In this document: piece by piece, positions 1 through 6,691 of the stretch
Numbering within the stretch: position 1 is the stretch's first letter
Layout: every line of letters starts with the position of its first letter
Assembly (NCBI GenBank): GCA_963607765.1
Contig: CAVDDT010000041.1
Span: 1 to 13,066, forward strand
Reading direction: 5' to 3'
Length of the DNA: 13,066 nucleotides
Source of the DNA: Colivicinus sp963607765
GTDB lineage: Bacteria; Bacillota_I; Bacilli_A; Erysipelotrichales; Erysipelotrichaceae
Program-made: the position numbers and the translations under genes
Notes under the pieces: model-generated
Databases searched by the model: none
Seen by the model: the letters and a program-made list of their open reading frames with translations, nothing else
Told to the model about the DNA's origin: nothing

Positions 1-2
1 GT

Positions 3-68
3 GTAGCCAATATGCTTCCTGCGATATTGCTGGCAATTATTTTTGCCTATTTGCCCATTAGTTTTTAA
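3..68 (+). CDS. C-terminal end of a membrane protein (partial)
   Basis: An open frame enters from the left edge and ends at TAA 66-68. The last 21 codons encode an almost entirely hydrophobic segment (it contains LPAILLAIIFAYLPI), as expected for the final transmembrane helix of an integral membrane protein. The other two forward frames hit stops and do not give a protein-like sequence. The acetyltransferase start codon follows only 2 bases after this stop, so the two genes are probably co-transcribed. Too little is visible to name the family. Confidence 0.5.
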   Translation, partial: VANMLPAILLAIIFAYLPISF

Positions 69-70
69 TT

Positions 71-508
71 ATGGAACTTGTAGTAAAACATTTTGATGAA
101 TTAAGCAATAAAGAATTACTTGAAATATTTAAGCTTCGTGTAAGTGTTTTTGTTGTTGAACAAAATTGTCCTTATCAAAAGATTGATGAATATGATGAAA
201 AATCTATTCATGTCTATTTAAAGGAAAACGAAGAGATTGTAGCTTATGCAAGAGTACTGCCTAAAGGTTGCACGTATGATTGTGTATCAATTGGTAGAGT
301 CTTGAGTATAAAAAGAAGAATGGGCTTGGGTACTAGAATAGTTAAAGAGGCAATCAAGGTGGCCAAAAGAGAGTTTAATGCGAATAGTATTAAAATAGGT
401 GCTCAAGTATATGTTAAGAAGATGTATGAAGATTGTGGCTTTAAGGAAATATCAAACGAATATCTAGAAGATGACATTCCTCATGTGGATATGATGCTTG
501 ATTGTTAA
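71..508 (+). CDS. GNAT family N-acetyltransferase, ElaA-like
   Basis: A 145-residue protein of the GCN5-related N-acetyltransferase fold, which transfers an acetyl group from acetyl-CoA to an amine. The N-terminal part closely resembles ElaA: an LRVSVFVVEQNCPYQ segment near residues 22-36, followed by an acidic stretch and then VAYARVLPKG near residues 56-65. The acetyl-CoA pyrophosphate-binding motif R-x-x-G-x-G is visible as RRMGLG near residues 83-88. The length is close to that of ElaA (about 150 residues). The substrate is not known for this family, so no role is claimed. I see no good Shine-Dalgarno site before the ATG, and the upstream stop is 2 bases away, which suggests translational coupling. 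The family is secure; orthology to ElaA is likely but not proven. Confidence 0.88.
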   Translation: MELVVKHFDELSNKELLEIFKLRVSVFVVEQNCPYQKIDEYDEKSIHVYLKENEEIVAYARVLPKGCTYDCVSIGRVLSIKRRMGLGTRIVKEAIKVAKREFNANSIKIGAQVYVKKMYEDCGFKEISNEYLEDDIPHVDMMLDC

Positions 509-527
509 ACTCAACCAATGGTTTGTT

Positions 528-567
528 TATAATTTTTTATAAAGATATATTGTTTAACTAAAGGAGG
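528..567 (+). promoter_or_regulatory. Possible promoter and strong ribosome binding site for the XRE gene
   Basis: A perfect -10 hexamer TATAAT lies at 528-533. The best -35 at 17-bp spacing is only TTAAAC (505-510); TTGTTA (502-507) fits better but has a 20-bp spacer. A full AAGGAGG Shine-Dalgarno site lies at 561-567, 6 bases before the ATG at 574, and fixes that start. The promoter call is tentative because the whole gap is AT-rich. Confidence 0.35.
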
Positions 568-573
568 CCCAGA

Positions 574-1182
574 ATGAATCAAGAGGAAATTGGAAAGTTC
601 ATTGCAAAAACTCGAAGAGAAAAAGGTTTTACTCAAGCTGGTCTAGCGGAAAAACTTGGAATTAGTGATAGGGCTATTTCAAAGTGGGAAAATGGAAAAA
701 ATATGCCGGATGTTTCTATTATGTTGGAACTGTGTTCTTTGCTAGATATTGATATAAATGAGCTTTTATCTGGGAAGAGATTGAATATGGAAAATTATAA
801 AGAAATGGCAGAAAAAAATTTAGTAGAATTGACAAAACAAGAAGAACTAAATAATAAAAAATTGCTTTCATTAGAAGTTGTGATTGGATACAGTTCTTCT
901 ATATCGTTTCTTGTTTTGTTGAATGCAGCTTGTTTTGCGGTAGAAAACAACTATTGGAGAATTGGAATGATTCTTGTTGGCAGCGTTATTTTTGCGATAG
1001 GAATGTATTATTCTATTAAGCTTGAACATGATGCTGGTTATTATGAATGTCCTAATTGTAAAGAAAGATATGTTCCAAAGATGAAAGATGTTGTTTTAGC
1101 AGTTCATGTAGGAAGATCTCGTAATTTAAAATGCCCATATTGTGGAAAAGCAGGCATGCATAAGAAGGTGCTAGTTAAGTAG
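574..1182 (+). CDS. XRE-family regulator with two membrane helices and a C-terminal zinc ribbon
   Basis: A 202-residue protein in three parts. Residues 5-60 are a typical XRE/Cro helix-turn-helix (TRREKGFTQAGLAEKLGISD, then the RAISKWENGKNMPD recognition segment), expected to bind operator DNA. Residues 75-105 are charged and helical and probably form a linker. Residues 106-150 contain two hydrophobic stretches separated by a short polar loop, consistent with a membrane hairpin. The C-terminal 45 residues carry two Cys pairs, CPNC and CPYC, about 35 residues apart, forming a likely zinc ribbon. The layout suggests a membrane-tethered transcription factor with its DNA-binding and zinc domains both in the cytoplasm. 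XRE proteins with C-terminal membrane segments are common in Firmicutes, usually without known ligands. The target and signal cannot be read from the sequence. Confidence 0.85.
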   Translation: MNQEEIGKFIAKTRREKGFTQAGLAEKLGISDRAISKWENGKNMPDVSIMLELCSLLDIDINELLSGKRLNMENYKEMAEKNLVELTKQEELNNKKLLSLEVVIGYSSSISFLVLLNAACFAVENNYWRIGMILVGSVIFAIGMYYSIKLEHDAGYYECPNCKERYVPKMKDVVLAVHVGRSRNLKCPYCGKAGMHKKVLVK

Positions 1183-1226
1183 GTTGATTTTATCTATTTG
1201 TTAAATGTGATAAGATAATAAGGCTT

Positions 1227-1898
1227 ATGAAAAAGATATTAACGATACTAGCAGTCCTAGTAATTGGCTTATTAGTATGTGGCTTTACTTTTGAAACTAG
1301 TGATGATGATAGTGATTCATCTACTTTTGATATTAATGATTTATATGATTATCAAAAAGAGTTTAAGAGCGTAGAAATAGGTGTATGTTCAAGTAGTTCT
1401 ACAAAGACTTATATGGACTATAGAGCTACTACAGCTAGAGCTAGTAGACAATATCAATTTATGCATAATGAGATGACGGTAGATGAGACTACTGGTTTTC
1501 TATATGATGAAGATGGTTTTATTGGCGTGGCACTTGGGTCTTACTATGGTGAAATAGGCGATCGATATTACTTTACGCTTGATTCGGGTATTGTGCTTCC
1601 TTTAGTAAAATGTGAAGAAAAGGCTGACGAGGATACTGATGAGAGTGGCTGTTATCACTTGTCTGATAGTTCAGTTATGGAGTTTGTTATTGATAAGGAC
1701 TATGCTTTAAATTATTTTGGTAGATTATCTAATGATTATGTCTTAAATGGCAATTATAATAATTATTCATTATTTAATGGTTCAATCGTTAAGGTTGAAA
1801 AAGTTCTTGATGAAAAGAATGAGAATTATGTGACTTATTCTAGTGAGAGCGTTACTCCTGTTAATAATGATATTTTTAATTATGGAAGTGGTTATTAA
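1227..1898 (+). CDS. Unrecognised secreted or membrane-anchored protein
   Basis: A 223-residue protein I do not recognise. The N-terminus is a classical export signal: two lysines, then about 17 hydrophobic residues (ILTILAVLVIGLLVCGF). Cys18 sits at the end of the hydrophobic run in LLVCG. This resembles a lipobox, but Val at -1 is unusual, so lipid modification is uncertain; an uncleaved anchor or an ordinary signal peptide is equally possible. A short Asp/Ser-rich linker (residues 24-33) follows. The remainder is acidic and rich in Tyr, Asp, Asn and Ser, as expected of an extracellular beta-rich domain. The ribosome site is weak (AAGG 3-4 bases before the ATG). miaA starts 2 bases after its stop, so the pair is probably co-transcribed, although no functional link is evident. 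Confidence 0.65.
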   Translation: MKKILTILAVLVIGLLVCGFTFETSDDDSDSSTFDINDLYDYQKEFKSVEIGVCSSSSTKTYMDYRATTARASRQYQFMHNEMTVDETTGFLYDEDGFIGVALGSYYGEIGDRYYFTLDSGIVLPLVKCEEKADEDTDESGCYHLSDSSVMEFVIDKDYALNYFGRLSNDYVLNGNYNNYSLFNGSIVKVEKVLDEKNENYVTYSSESVTPVNNDIFNYGSGY

Positions 1899-1900
1899 AA

Positions 1901-2782
1901 ATGAAAAAGGTGCTAGTTATTGTTGGCCCAACAGCTAGTGGCAAGACTTCTTTTGGCATTTTGTGTGCAAACAAATATAATGGTGAAATAATTTCTGGTG
2001 ATTCTATTCAAATTTATAGAGGACTAGATATTGGTAGTGCGAAAGCTACTGTTATAGAAAGAGATAGTGCTGTTCATCATTTGATTGATATTAAGGATGC
2101 AAGTGATAACTATTCGGTAAAAGAGTTTCAAGAATTAGGCAGAAACTTAATTGATGATATTACAAGTAGAGGGAAGCTTCCAATTATTGTTGGCGGTACT
2201 GGTTTGTATATTAAGGCTCTTCTATATGACTATACTTTCTATGATGAACAAGAGCCTGATAATGAGTATACAGAATTGTCTAATGAAGATATTTATAACA
2301 TTCTTCTTAAGGAAGATCCAAAGTGTTTAGAGAAAATTCATATTAATAATCGAAAAAGGCTTGTTAGAGCTTTGAATGTTTTAAGAAAACATTCTTTAGG
2401 AATCTCACAAATTAGAGAAAATCAATCTCATGAACTTTTATATGATGCAAAGCTTATTGGCCTTACAAAGGATAGAGAAACTTTATATAAAGACATAGAG
2501 ACTAGAGTTGATAAAATGGTTGATGATGGTTTAATCGATGAAATAAAAGGATTATTGGATTCTGGTATTTCTTTTGAGAATCAATCAATGCAGGGGATTG
2601 GTTATAAAGAATTTAGGGCATATTTCAATAATGAGAAGTCATTAGAAGAGTGTGTAAATGATGTAAAGCGTAATACTAAGCATTTTGCGAAGAGACAATA
2701 TACTTGGTTCAATAATCAAATGCCTATTGAGTGGTTTGATAACAGAGATGATGCGATTTTAAGTATCGAGTCTTGGCATTAA
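1901..2782 (+). CDS. miaA: tRNA dimethylallyltransferase MiaA
   Basis: This enzyme transfers a dimethylallyl group from DMAPP to N6 of adenosine 37 in tRNAs that read UNN codons, which stabilises codon-anticodon pairing. It acts in the cytoplasm. The P-loop GPTASGKT is at residues 9-16, the DSIQIYRGLDIGSAK substrate-binding region follows, and GGTGLYIKALL lies near residues 98-108. The family motifs INNRKRLVRAL and FAKRQYTWF are also present. At 293 residues it is slightly shorter than typical MiaA (about 300-315) but keeps all recognisable motifs. The start directly follows the preceding stop (TAA at 1896-1898, ATG at 1901). A GGAAGTGG stretch inside the upstream gene could act as ribosome site, although its spacing is long. 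Confidence 0.96.
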   Translation: MKKVLVIVGPTASGKTSFGILCANKYNGEIISGDSIQIYRGLDIGSAKATVIERDSAVHHLIDIKDASDNYSVKEFQELGRNLIDDITSRGKLPIIVGGTGLYIKALLYDYTFYDEQEPDNEYTELSNEDIYNILLKEDPKCLEKIHINNRKRLVRALNVLRKHSLGISQIRENQSHELLYDAKLIGLTKDRETLYKDIETRVDKMVDDGLIDEIKGLLDSGISFENQSMQGIGYKEFRAYFNNEKSLEECVNDVKRNTKHFAKRQYTWFNNQMPIEWFDNRDDAILSIESWH

Positions 2783-2789
2783 AATTGTG

Positions 2790-2818
2790 TTGACACCTTG
2801 ACTTGCTTGGTAGATAAT
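2790..2818 (+). promoter_or_regulatory. Sigma-A promoter of the rpmG-secE-nusG operon
   Basis: A consensus -35 TTGACA (2790-2795), a 17-bp spacer and a -10 GATAAT (2813-2818, one mismatch to TATAAT) lie just after the miaA stop. The predicted transcription start is near 2825. This is one of the two best promoters in the window, as expected for a translation and secretion operon. Confidence 0.85.
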
Positions 2819-2823
2819 AATAG

Positions 2824-2849
2824 AGGTTATTGTTTGGCAATAACTTTTT
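2824..2849 (+). terminator. Terminator-like hairpin at the very 5' end of the rpmG transcript
   Basis: GTTATTG (2826-2832) and CAATAAC (2838-2844) form a perfect 7-bp stem around a TTTGG loop and are followed directly by TTTTT (2845-2849). Flanking A2824-T2846 and G2825-T2845 can extend the stem. With the predicted start near 2825, the hairpin would be the first thing transcribed. It may act as a 5' stabilising structure, an attenuator, or a terminator for read-through from miaA. The sequence alone does not decide between these. Confidence 0.5.
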
Positions 2850-2863
2850 AAATACTTAAATTT

Positions 2864-3019
2864 ATGAAAGACAAGAACAAAGTTATATTAATGTGCAGTG
2901 ATTGTTTATCACGTAATTACACAACTCATAAGAATAAGGCTGACGCGTCTAAACGTTTAGAGCTTATGAAGTTTTGCCCAAGATGTAATAAGCATACAAT
3001 GCATAAGGAAACTAAATAG
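2864..3019 (+). CDS. rpmG: 50S ribosomal protein L33, zinc-binding form
   Basis: A 51-residue basic protein, the usual length of bacterial L33, a component of the large ribosomal subunit near the E site. Two Cys pairs (CSDC at residues 11-14 and CPRC at 38-41) make this the zinc-ribbon C+ form. Zinc-free paralogues, often induced under zinc limitation, lack these cysteines. The motif RNYTTHKNK and the basic C-terminus are characteristic. There is no evident Shine-Dalgarno site before ATG 2864: the upstream bases are AATACTTAAATTT. It is the first gene of a cluster with secE 9 bases downstream and nusG after that, the common rpmG-secE-nusG order in bacteria. Confidence 0.95.
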   Translation: MKDKNKVILMCSDCLSRNYTTHKNKADASKRLELMKFCPRCNKHTMHKETK

Positions 3020-3028
3020 GAGGTCAAT

Positions 3029-3205
3029 ATGAAGTGGTTTAGTCCTAGTGCTATCTTTAAAGAGATTTCTAAAATTAGATGGCCAAAGAAAAATGATTTG
3101 CTTACTAATAGTGTCCAAGTAGTTATCTTTACAGCCTTTTTCGGTTTATTCTTCTACTTGTGCCAATTCTTAGTATCTGTTTGTCTAAAGTTGATAGGAG
3201 TGTAG
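3029..3205 (+). CDS. secE: Preprotein translocase subunit SecE
   Basis: A 58-residue protein, typical of the short single-helix SecE of Gram-positive bacteria. SecE clamps SecY in the SecYEG channel that exports unfolded proteins. The N-terminal amphipathic part contains the conserved basic segment FKEISKIRWPKK (residues 10-21), the expected site of contact with SecY on the cytoplasmic face. One membrane helix follows (about residues 30-56, VVIFTAFFGLFFYLCQF). A strong TAGGAGG ribosome site overlaps the rpmG stop codon and lies 7 bases before ATG 3029, so translation of the two genes is probably coupled. nusG starts 6 bases after the secE stop. Confidence 0.95.
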   Translation: MKWFSPSAIFKEISKIRWPKKNDLLTNSVQVVIFTAFFGLFFYLCQFLVSVCLKLIGV

Positions 3206-3211
3206 TAGATA

Positions 3212-3763
3212 ATGTCTGATCAAAGTACAGAAAAAAGATGGTATGTAGTTAATACATATGCCGGTCATGAAAATAGAGTTAAAGATAATCTTGAAAAAAG
3301 ACTAGAAACAATGGGAATTTCTGATAATCTATTTAGAATTGTTGTTGCGGAAGAAACTCAAATTGAAGTAAAAAATGAGAAGACTAAGGAAGTTGTTAGA
3401 AACATTTTCCCAGGTTATTTGTTTGTTGAAATGATTATGACTGATGAAGCTTGGTATGTTGTTAGAAACACACCTGGCGTAACAGGATTTATCGGTTCTT
3501 CTGGTGGTGGTGCTAAGCCAATTCCGGTTAAGGATGCTGAAATCGAAACTATATTACGTAGAATTGGACAATCTGATAAGGCTGTTGAAGTTAGTTTCAA
3601 AATTGGCGATTCAGTTAAAATTCTATCTGGCCCATTCTCTGGTATGGAAGGTACAGTTGAGTCTATGAATGATGAAAGCCAAGTTGCTACTGTATTAATT
3701 ATCTTATTTGGTAGAGAAACTCCAACTGATATCAATTACGTAGATTTAGAGCCTGCTCTATAA
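3212..3763 (+). CDS. nusG: Transcription termination/antitermination factor NusG
   Basis: A 183-residue NusG of ordinary length. NusG binds the RNA polymerase clamp during elongation and tunes pausing and termination. The N-terminal NGN domain (about residues 8-115) starts with KRWYVVNTYAGHENRVKDNL and includes the IFPGYLFVEM strand and the VRNTPGVTGFIG segment. The C-terminal KOW domain (about residues 125-180) contains FKIGDSVKILSGPFSGMEGT. It is the last gene before a strong terminator, so the usual downstream rplK-rplA pair is not attached to this operon. The start lies 6 bases after secE. Confidence 0.97.
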   Translation: MSDQSTEKRWYVVNTYAGHENRVKDNLEKRLETMGISDNLFRIVVAEETQIEVKNEKTKEVVRNIFPGYLFVEMIMTDEAWYVVRNTPGVTGFIGSSGGGAKPIPVKDAEIETILRRIGQSDKAVEVSFKIGDSVKILSGPFSGMEGTVESMNDESQVATVLIILFGRETPTDINYVDLEPAL

Positions 3764-3770
3764 TATGAGA

Positions 3771-3797
3771 GACCAATCTTAGGGTTGGTCTTTTTTT
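3771..3797 (+). terminator. Intrinsic terminator of the rpmG-secE-nusG operon
   Basis: GACCAA (3771-3776) and TTGGTC (3785-3790) form a 6-bp stem, extendable by a T-G pair, and are followed by seven T residues (3791-3797). It lies 8 bases after the nusG stop. This is a textbook rho-independent terminator. Confidence 0.92.
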
Positions 3798-3815
3798 GTG
3801 GCTTAGTTTTATAAT
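3785..3815 (+). promoter_or_regulatory. Possible promoter of the hybrid histidine kinase
   Basis: A perfect -10 TATAAT lies at 3810-3815. The best upstream -35 is TTGGTC at 3785-3790, but the spacer is 19 bp and the hexamer is the 3' arm of the nusG terminator. Transcription would start near 3822, about 33 bases before the ATG. Confidence 0.4.
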
Positions 3816-3854
3816 AAAAAGTAATAATGATCATGTTTATTGGGAGTGTTTAAT

Positions 3855-6470
3855 ATGGGCGAGGAAATTAAGACATCTAATATAAATTCAAAACAAGAAA
3901 ATAAAATAAGGGAATTTCTTAATATTTCGGAATTTTATGGTATTGATGAGATACTGGCAGATATTGGGAAATTTTACGAAGCTGATAGAGCTTATATTTT
4001 TCGCATTGATAAAGAAAAGGGCATTGGTATTAATACTCATGAATGGTGCGCATTAAATATCACTCATCAAAAAGATAATCTACAAGCACTTCCTCTTGAG
4101 GAACTAAGGTATTTTTTAAATGAAGTTGAAAAAGGCGACTATGTTGTTAATGATGTTGACAAAGAATTAGATCCAAGTGATCCAGTATACAAAATAATAA
4201 AACCTCAGGATATAAATAGCCTTATACTTGCACCTCTAATAATTAAGGGGAAACTGTCTGGTTTAATTGGTGTAGATAATCCTCGAGTGTATACAGAAAT
4301 GAACCTATTGCAGTCAGTTCTTTCGGTTATCTTAAGTAGTAAGCTAGAGGCGGATGAGCATGTAGAGGAACAAAGAAAAAAGGATGAAGAACTAAAGGAA
4401 CAGATTGCTATTACTGAAGCTTTATCACGTAGTTTTAGAAATGTTTTTGTAGCTAATTTAAATGATGGTACAGCTAGGGTTATAAGGCTTGCGAATAATT
4501 ATAATGTAAAGGCGATTAGAGATGTAAATGGGCAAACATTTTCTTTTGATGAGGTTGTAGATCGTTGGGTAAGAGAAGCTGTTTGTGAAGATGATAAGCA
4601 AAGAGTAAAAGAAACTTTAAATATTAAAAATCTAAGAGAATTATTTTCTAAACAAGATAAGCTTGTTGGTTCATATCGTAGTTTTGAGGATGGCGTGCAA
4701 CATTATTACCAATATGATTTTAGAAGAATAGCTAATGGTGAAAACATTGTGGCTGGTTTTCAACTTATTGATGATACCGTTAGAGAACAAACAGCAAGAG
4801 AAAACAAGGAAAAAGAGCTTGTGGAAGCTCATTTAAGAGATGTTAAGGAACACTGGGAGGTTATTAATTCTCTTTCAACTATTTATACAAATATCTTTAG
4901 TGTTAATCTTGATAATCATAAGTATGAAACGTTGTCTAATAATTCTGCTTTCAAAATGAAAATCGAGGGCATTGACGATTTCGACTTGGCAAAAGAGAGA
5001 TTTTTGGCATACTTGAATGATGAAGAAACTATTAAGCAAATGGGTGAGTTTTTAAATCTAGATACTCTTTCTTTTAGGCTTAAGAATGTTAATACAATAT
5101 CTTCTGATTATAAAATTCCTACTAATCAATGGTTTCAAGCACGTTTTATTTCCAAAAGAAGAGATGATGATGGAAACGTAAAAGAAGTTCTATATGTAAC
5201 AAGAGATATTACTGAAGAGAAAAATAAAGATATCGAGATGAATGAAAAGCTCAAGGAATCTTTGCAATTGGAGCAAAAACAACAAGAACAATTAGAAGAT
5301 GCCCTTAAGGTTGCCAGACAGGCAAGCAAAGCTAAGTCTACTTTCTTAAACAGTATGTCACATGATATTAGAACGCCTATGAATGCGATTATTGGTTTTA
5401 CTTCTCTTGCGTTAAACAATATTGATGATAAGGCTTTGGTTCAAGACTATCTAAGTAAAATCGGTACTTCTAGTAATCATTTACTAAATTTAATCAATGA
5501 TATTTTGGATATGAGCAGAATCGAAAGTGGTACGGTTAAGCTTGAAGAAAAGCCAGTGTATATTCCTAAACTTCTTGCTGATTTGCGTACTATGGTGAAT
5601 GGCTTAGTTGATTCTAAGCATCTTAATCTTGTTATTGACTCGCAAAATGTTATTCATAAGAGCGTTTTAACAGATAAGCTTAGACTTAATCAGGTATTAC
5701 TTAATCTTGTAAGTAATGCGATTAAGTTTACAAATCCAGGTGGAGATATTACTATTTGTTTGATTGAAAAACCATGCGATATTAGCCAATATGCAACATA
5801 TGTATTTTCTATAAAAGATAATGGAATTGGTATGTCAGATGAATTTCTTGAACATATCTTTGAGACTTTCTCAAGAGAGAAAAGTTCTACAGTAAGTGGC
5901 ATTCAGGGAACAGGGCTTGGTATGGCCATCACTAAAAATATTGTTGATATGATGAATGGTGAAATAAAGGTGGAGAGTCAAAAGGGAAAAGGTTCTTTGT
6001 TTACAGTTACGCTAAATTTGCGTACTACTGATATGAGCTCTTTTGAAACCGAAGAAGAAAAAGAAGAACACTTTGATTATAGCGATAAACATGTTCTTTT
6101 GGTTGAAGATAATGAGCTAAATCGTGAGATTGCCACAGCGATTCTAACAAAAACCGGCATGGACATAGATTGTGCTAGTGATGGGGATGAAGCGGTTTCA
6201 ATTATTAACGAGGCTCCTGCTGAGAAATATGATCTGATTTTAATGGATATTCAAATGCCTAAAATGGATGGCTATACTGCTACAAGAGAAATTAGAACTT
6301 TAAAGGATAATAGAAAAGCCAATATTCCTATAGTAGCTATGACTGCTAACGCATTTGAGGAAGATAAGCGTAAGGCTTGTGAGTCTGGTATGAATGGCCA
6401 TATCATTAAGCCAATTAGCATCGAACAAATATATTGTGTATTAAACGAGATATTTTCAAAGAAGAAATAG
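3855..6470 (+). CDS. Soluble hybrid sensor histidine kinase: GAF-PAS-PAS-HisKA-HATPase-REC
   Basis: An 871-residue hybrid two-component kinase. A GAF domain spans about residues 10-165. Two diverged PAS-like segments follow (about 185-310 and 335-450). A coiled coil (455-495) leads to the HisKA dimerisation helix with phospho-acceptor His503 in NSMSHDIRTPMNA. The HATPase domain (about 605-725) has the N box NQVLLNLVSNAIKF, DNGIGM and the G box GTGLGMAI. A receiver domain (about 746-869) has acidic pocket residues in LLVEDNE, phospho-acceptor Asp798 in LILMDIQMPKMDGY, and the conserved Lys in HIIKPIS. No transmembrane segment is visible, so it should sense a cytoplasmic signal. No output domain or partner regulator is adjacent, so the phosphorelay partner is unknown. 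GGGAG at 3842-3846, 8 bases upstream, selects ATG 3855; an in-frame TTG at 3840 is less likely because it lies upstream of that site. Confidence 0.93.
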   Translation: MGEEIKTSNINSKQENKIREFLNISEFYGIDEILADIGKFYEADRAYIFRIDKEKGIGINTHEWCALNITHQKDNLQALPLEELRYFLNEVEKGDYVVNDVDKELDPSDPVYKIIKPQDINSLILAPLIIKGKLSGLIGVDNPRVYTEMNLLQSVLSVILSSKLEADEHVEEQRKKDEELKEQIAITEALSRSFRNVFVANLNDGTARVIRLANNYNVKAIRDVNGQTFSFDEVVDRWVREAVCEDDKQRVKETLNIKNLRELFSKQDKLVGSYRSFEDGVQHYYQYDFRRIANGENIVAGFQLIDDTVREQTARENKEKELVEAHLRDVKEHWEVINSLSTIYTNIFSVNLDNHKYETLSNNSAFKMKIEGIDDFDLAKERFLAYLNDEETIKQMGEFLNLDTLSFRLKNVNTISSDYKIPTNQWFQARFISKRRDDDGNVKEVLYVTRDITEEKNKDIEMNEKLKESLQLEQKQQEQLEDALKVARQASKAKSTFLNSMSHDIRTPMNAIIGFTSLALNNIDDKALVQDYLSKIGTSSNHLLNLINDILDMSRIESGTVKLEEKPVYIPKLLADLRTMVNGLVDSKHLNLVIDSQNVIHKSVLTDKLRLNQVLLNLVSNAIKFTNPGGDITICLIEKPCDISQYATYVFSIKDNGIGMSDEFLEHIFETFSREKSSTVSGIQGTGLGMAITKNIVDMMNGEIKVESQKGKGSLFTVTLNLRTTDMSSFETEEEKEEHFDYSDKHVLLVEDNELNREIATAILTKTGMDIDCASDGDEAVSIINEAPAEKYDLILMDIQMPKMDGYTATREIRTLKDNRKANIPIVAMTANAFEEDKRKACESGMNGHIIKPISIEQIYCVLNEIFSKKK

Positions 6471-6477
6471 TAAAACT

Positions 6478-6503
6478 TGTAAAGAGATGTAAAAGAATGT
6501 AAA
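6478..6503. repeat. Three TGTAAA direct repeats at exact 10-base spacing
   Basis: TGTAAA occurs at 6478-6483, 6488-6493 and 6498-6503, one helical turn apart, directly after the kinase stop codon. The spacing resembles an arrayed protein-binding site, but the repeats lie downstream of a gene in A-rich DNA and could be chance. Confidence 0.35.
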
Positions 6504-6512
6504 AACCACAAA

Positions 6513-6537
6513 TAAAAAGAACTTCAAATCGAAGTCC
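6513..6537 (-). terminator. Intrinsic terminator of the minus-strand small RNA
   Basis: On the minus strand GGACTTC (6537-6531), loop GATTT and GAAGTTC (6525-6519) form a 7-bp stem with one G-U pair, followed by TTTTT (6518-6514). On the plus strand the same stem would carry an A-C mismatch and only a broken T-run, so the minus strand is the likely direction. It may also help stop transcription from the kinase gene. Confidence 0.75.
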
Positions 6538-6580
6538 TTTGTTATTTATAGTCCATCTTCCATGGACTTGATTAGTAATT

Positions 6581-6598
6581 TAGTAGAATCTCCTTCAT
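6581..6598 (-). repeat. Copy 2 of the 18-base repeat ATGAAGGAGATTCTACTA
   Basis: Identical to the copy at 6674-6691. Both are preceded on the minus strand by GAAAGGAT and a 6-7 base gap to ATG. The flanking bases differ completely but are self-complementary in both cases. Confidence 0.85.
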
Positions 6599-6673
6599 AC
6601 TTATCATCCTTTCAAGAGCTAAAATAATCAACTCATCCAACGCTCTTAATTGAATGAGGATTTAACAAATTTC

Positions 6674-6691
6674 TAGTAGAATCTCCTTCAT
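6674..6691 (-). repeat. Copy 1 of the 18-base repeat ATGAAGGAGATTCTACTA
   Basis: First copy in transcription order on the minus strand, 93 bases from copy 2. It sits in a loop closed by a 12-bp interrupted stem (6658-6670 with 6690-6701). Confidence 0.85.

Noticed and set aside
3415..3735. Minus-strand open frame of 106 codons inside nusG
   Set aside because: It is fully antisense to the well-supported NusG frame, has no protein-like domain and no ribosome site context.
3840..3857. TTG at 3840 as the kinase start
   Set aside because: The GGGAG ribosome site at 3842-3846 lies downstream of this TTG and is well placed for ATG 3855.
5135..5419. Minus-strand frame inside the histidine kinase
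   Set aside because: It is antisense to the linker and HisKA region; the Ser/Cys/Phe-rich composition is typical of a shadow frame. The same holds for 5690-5902 and 6272-6511.
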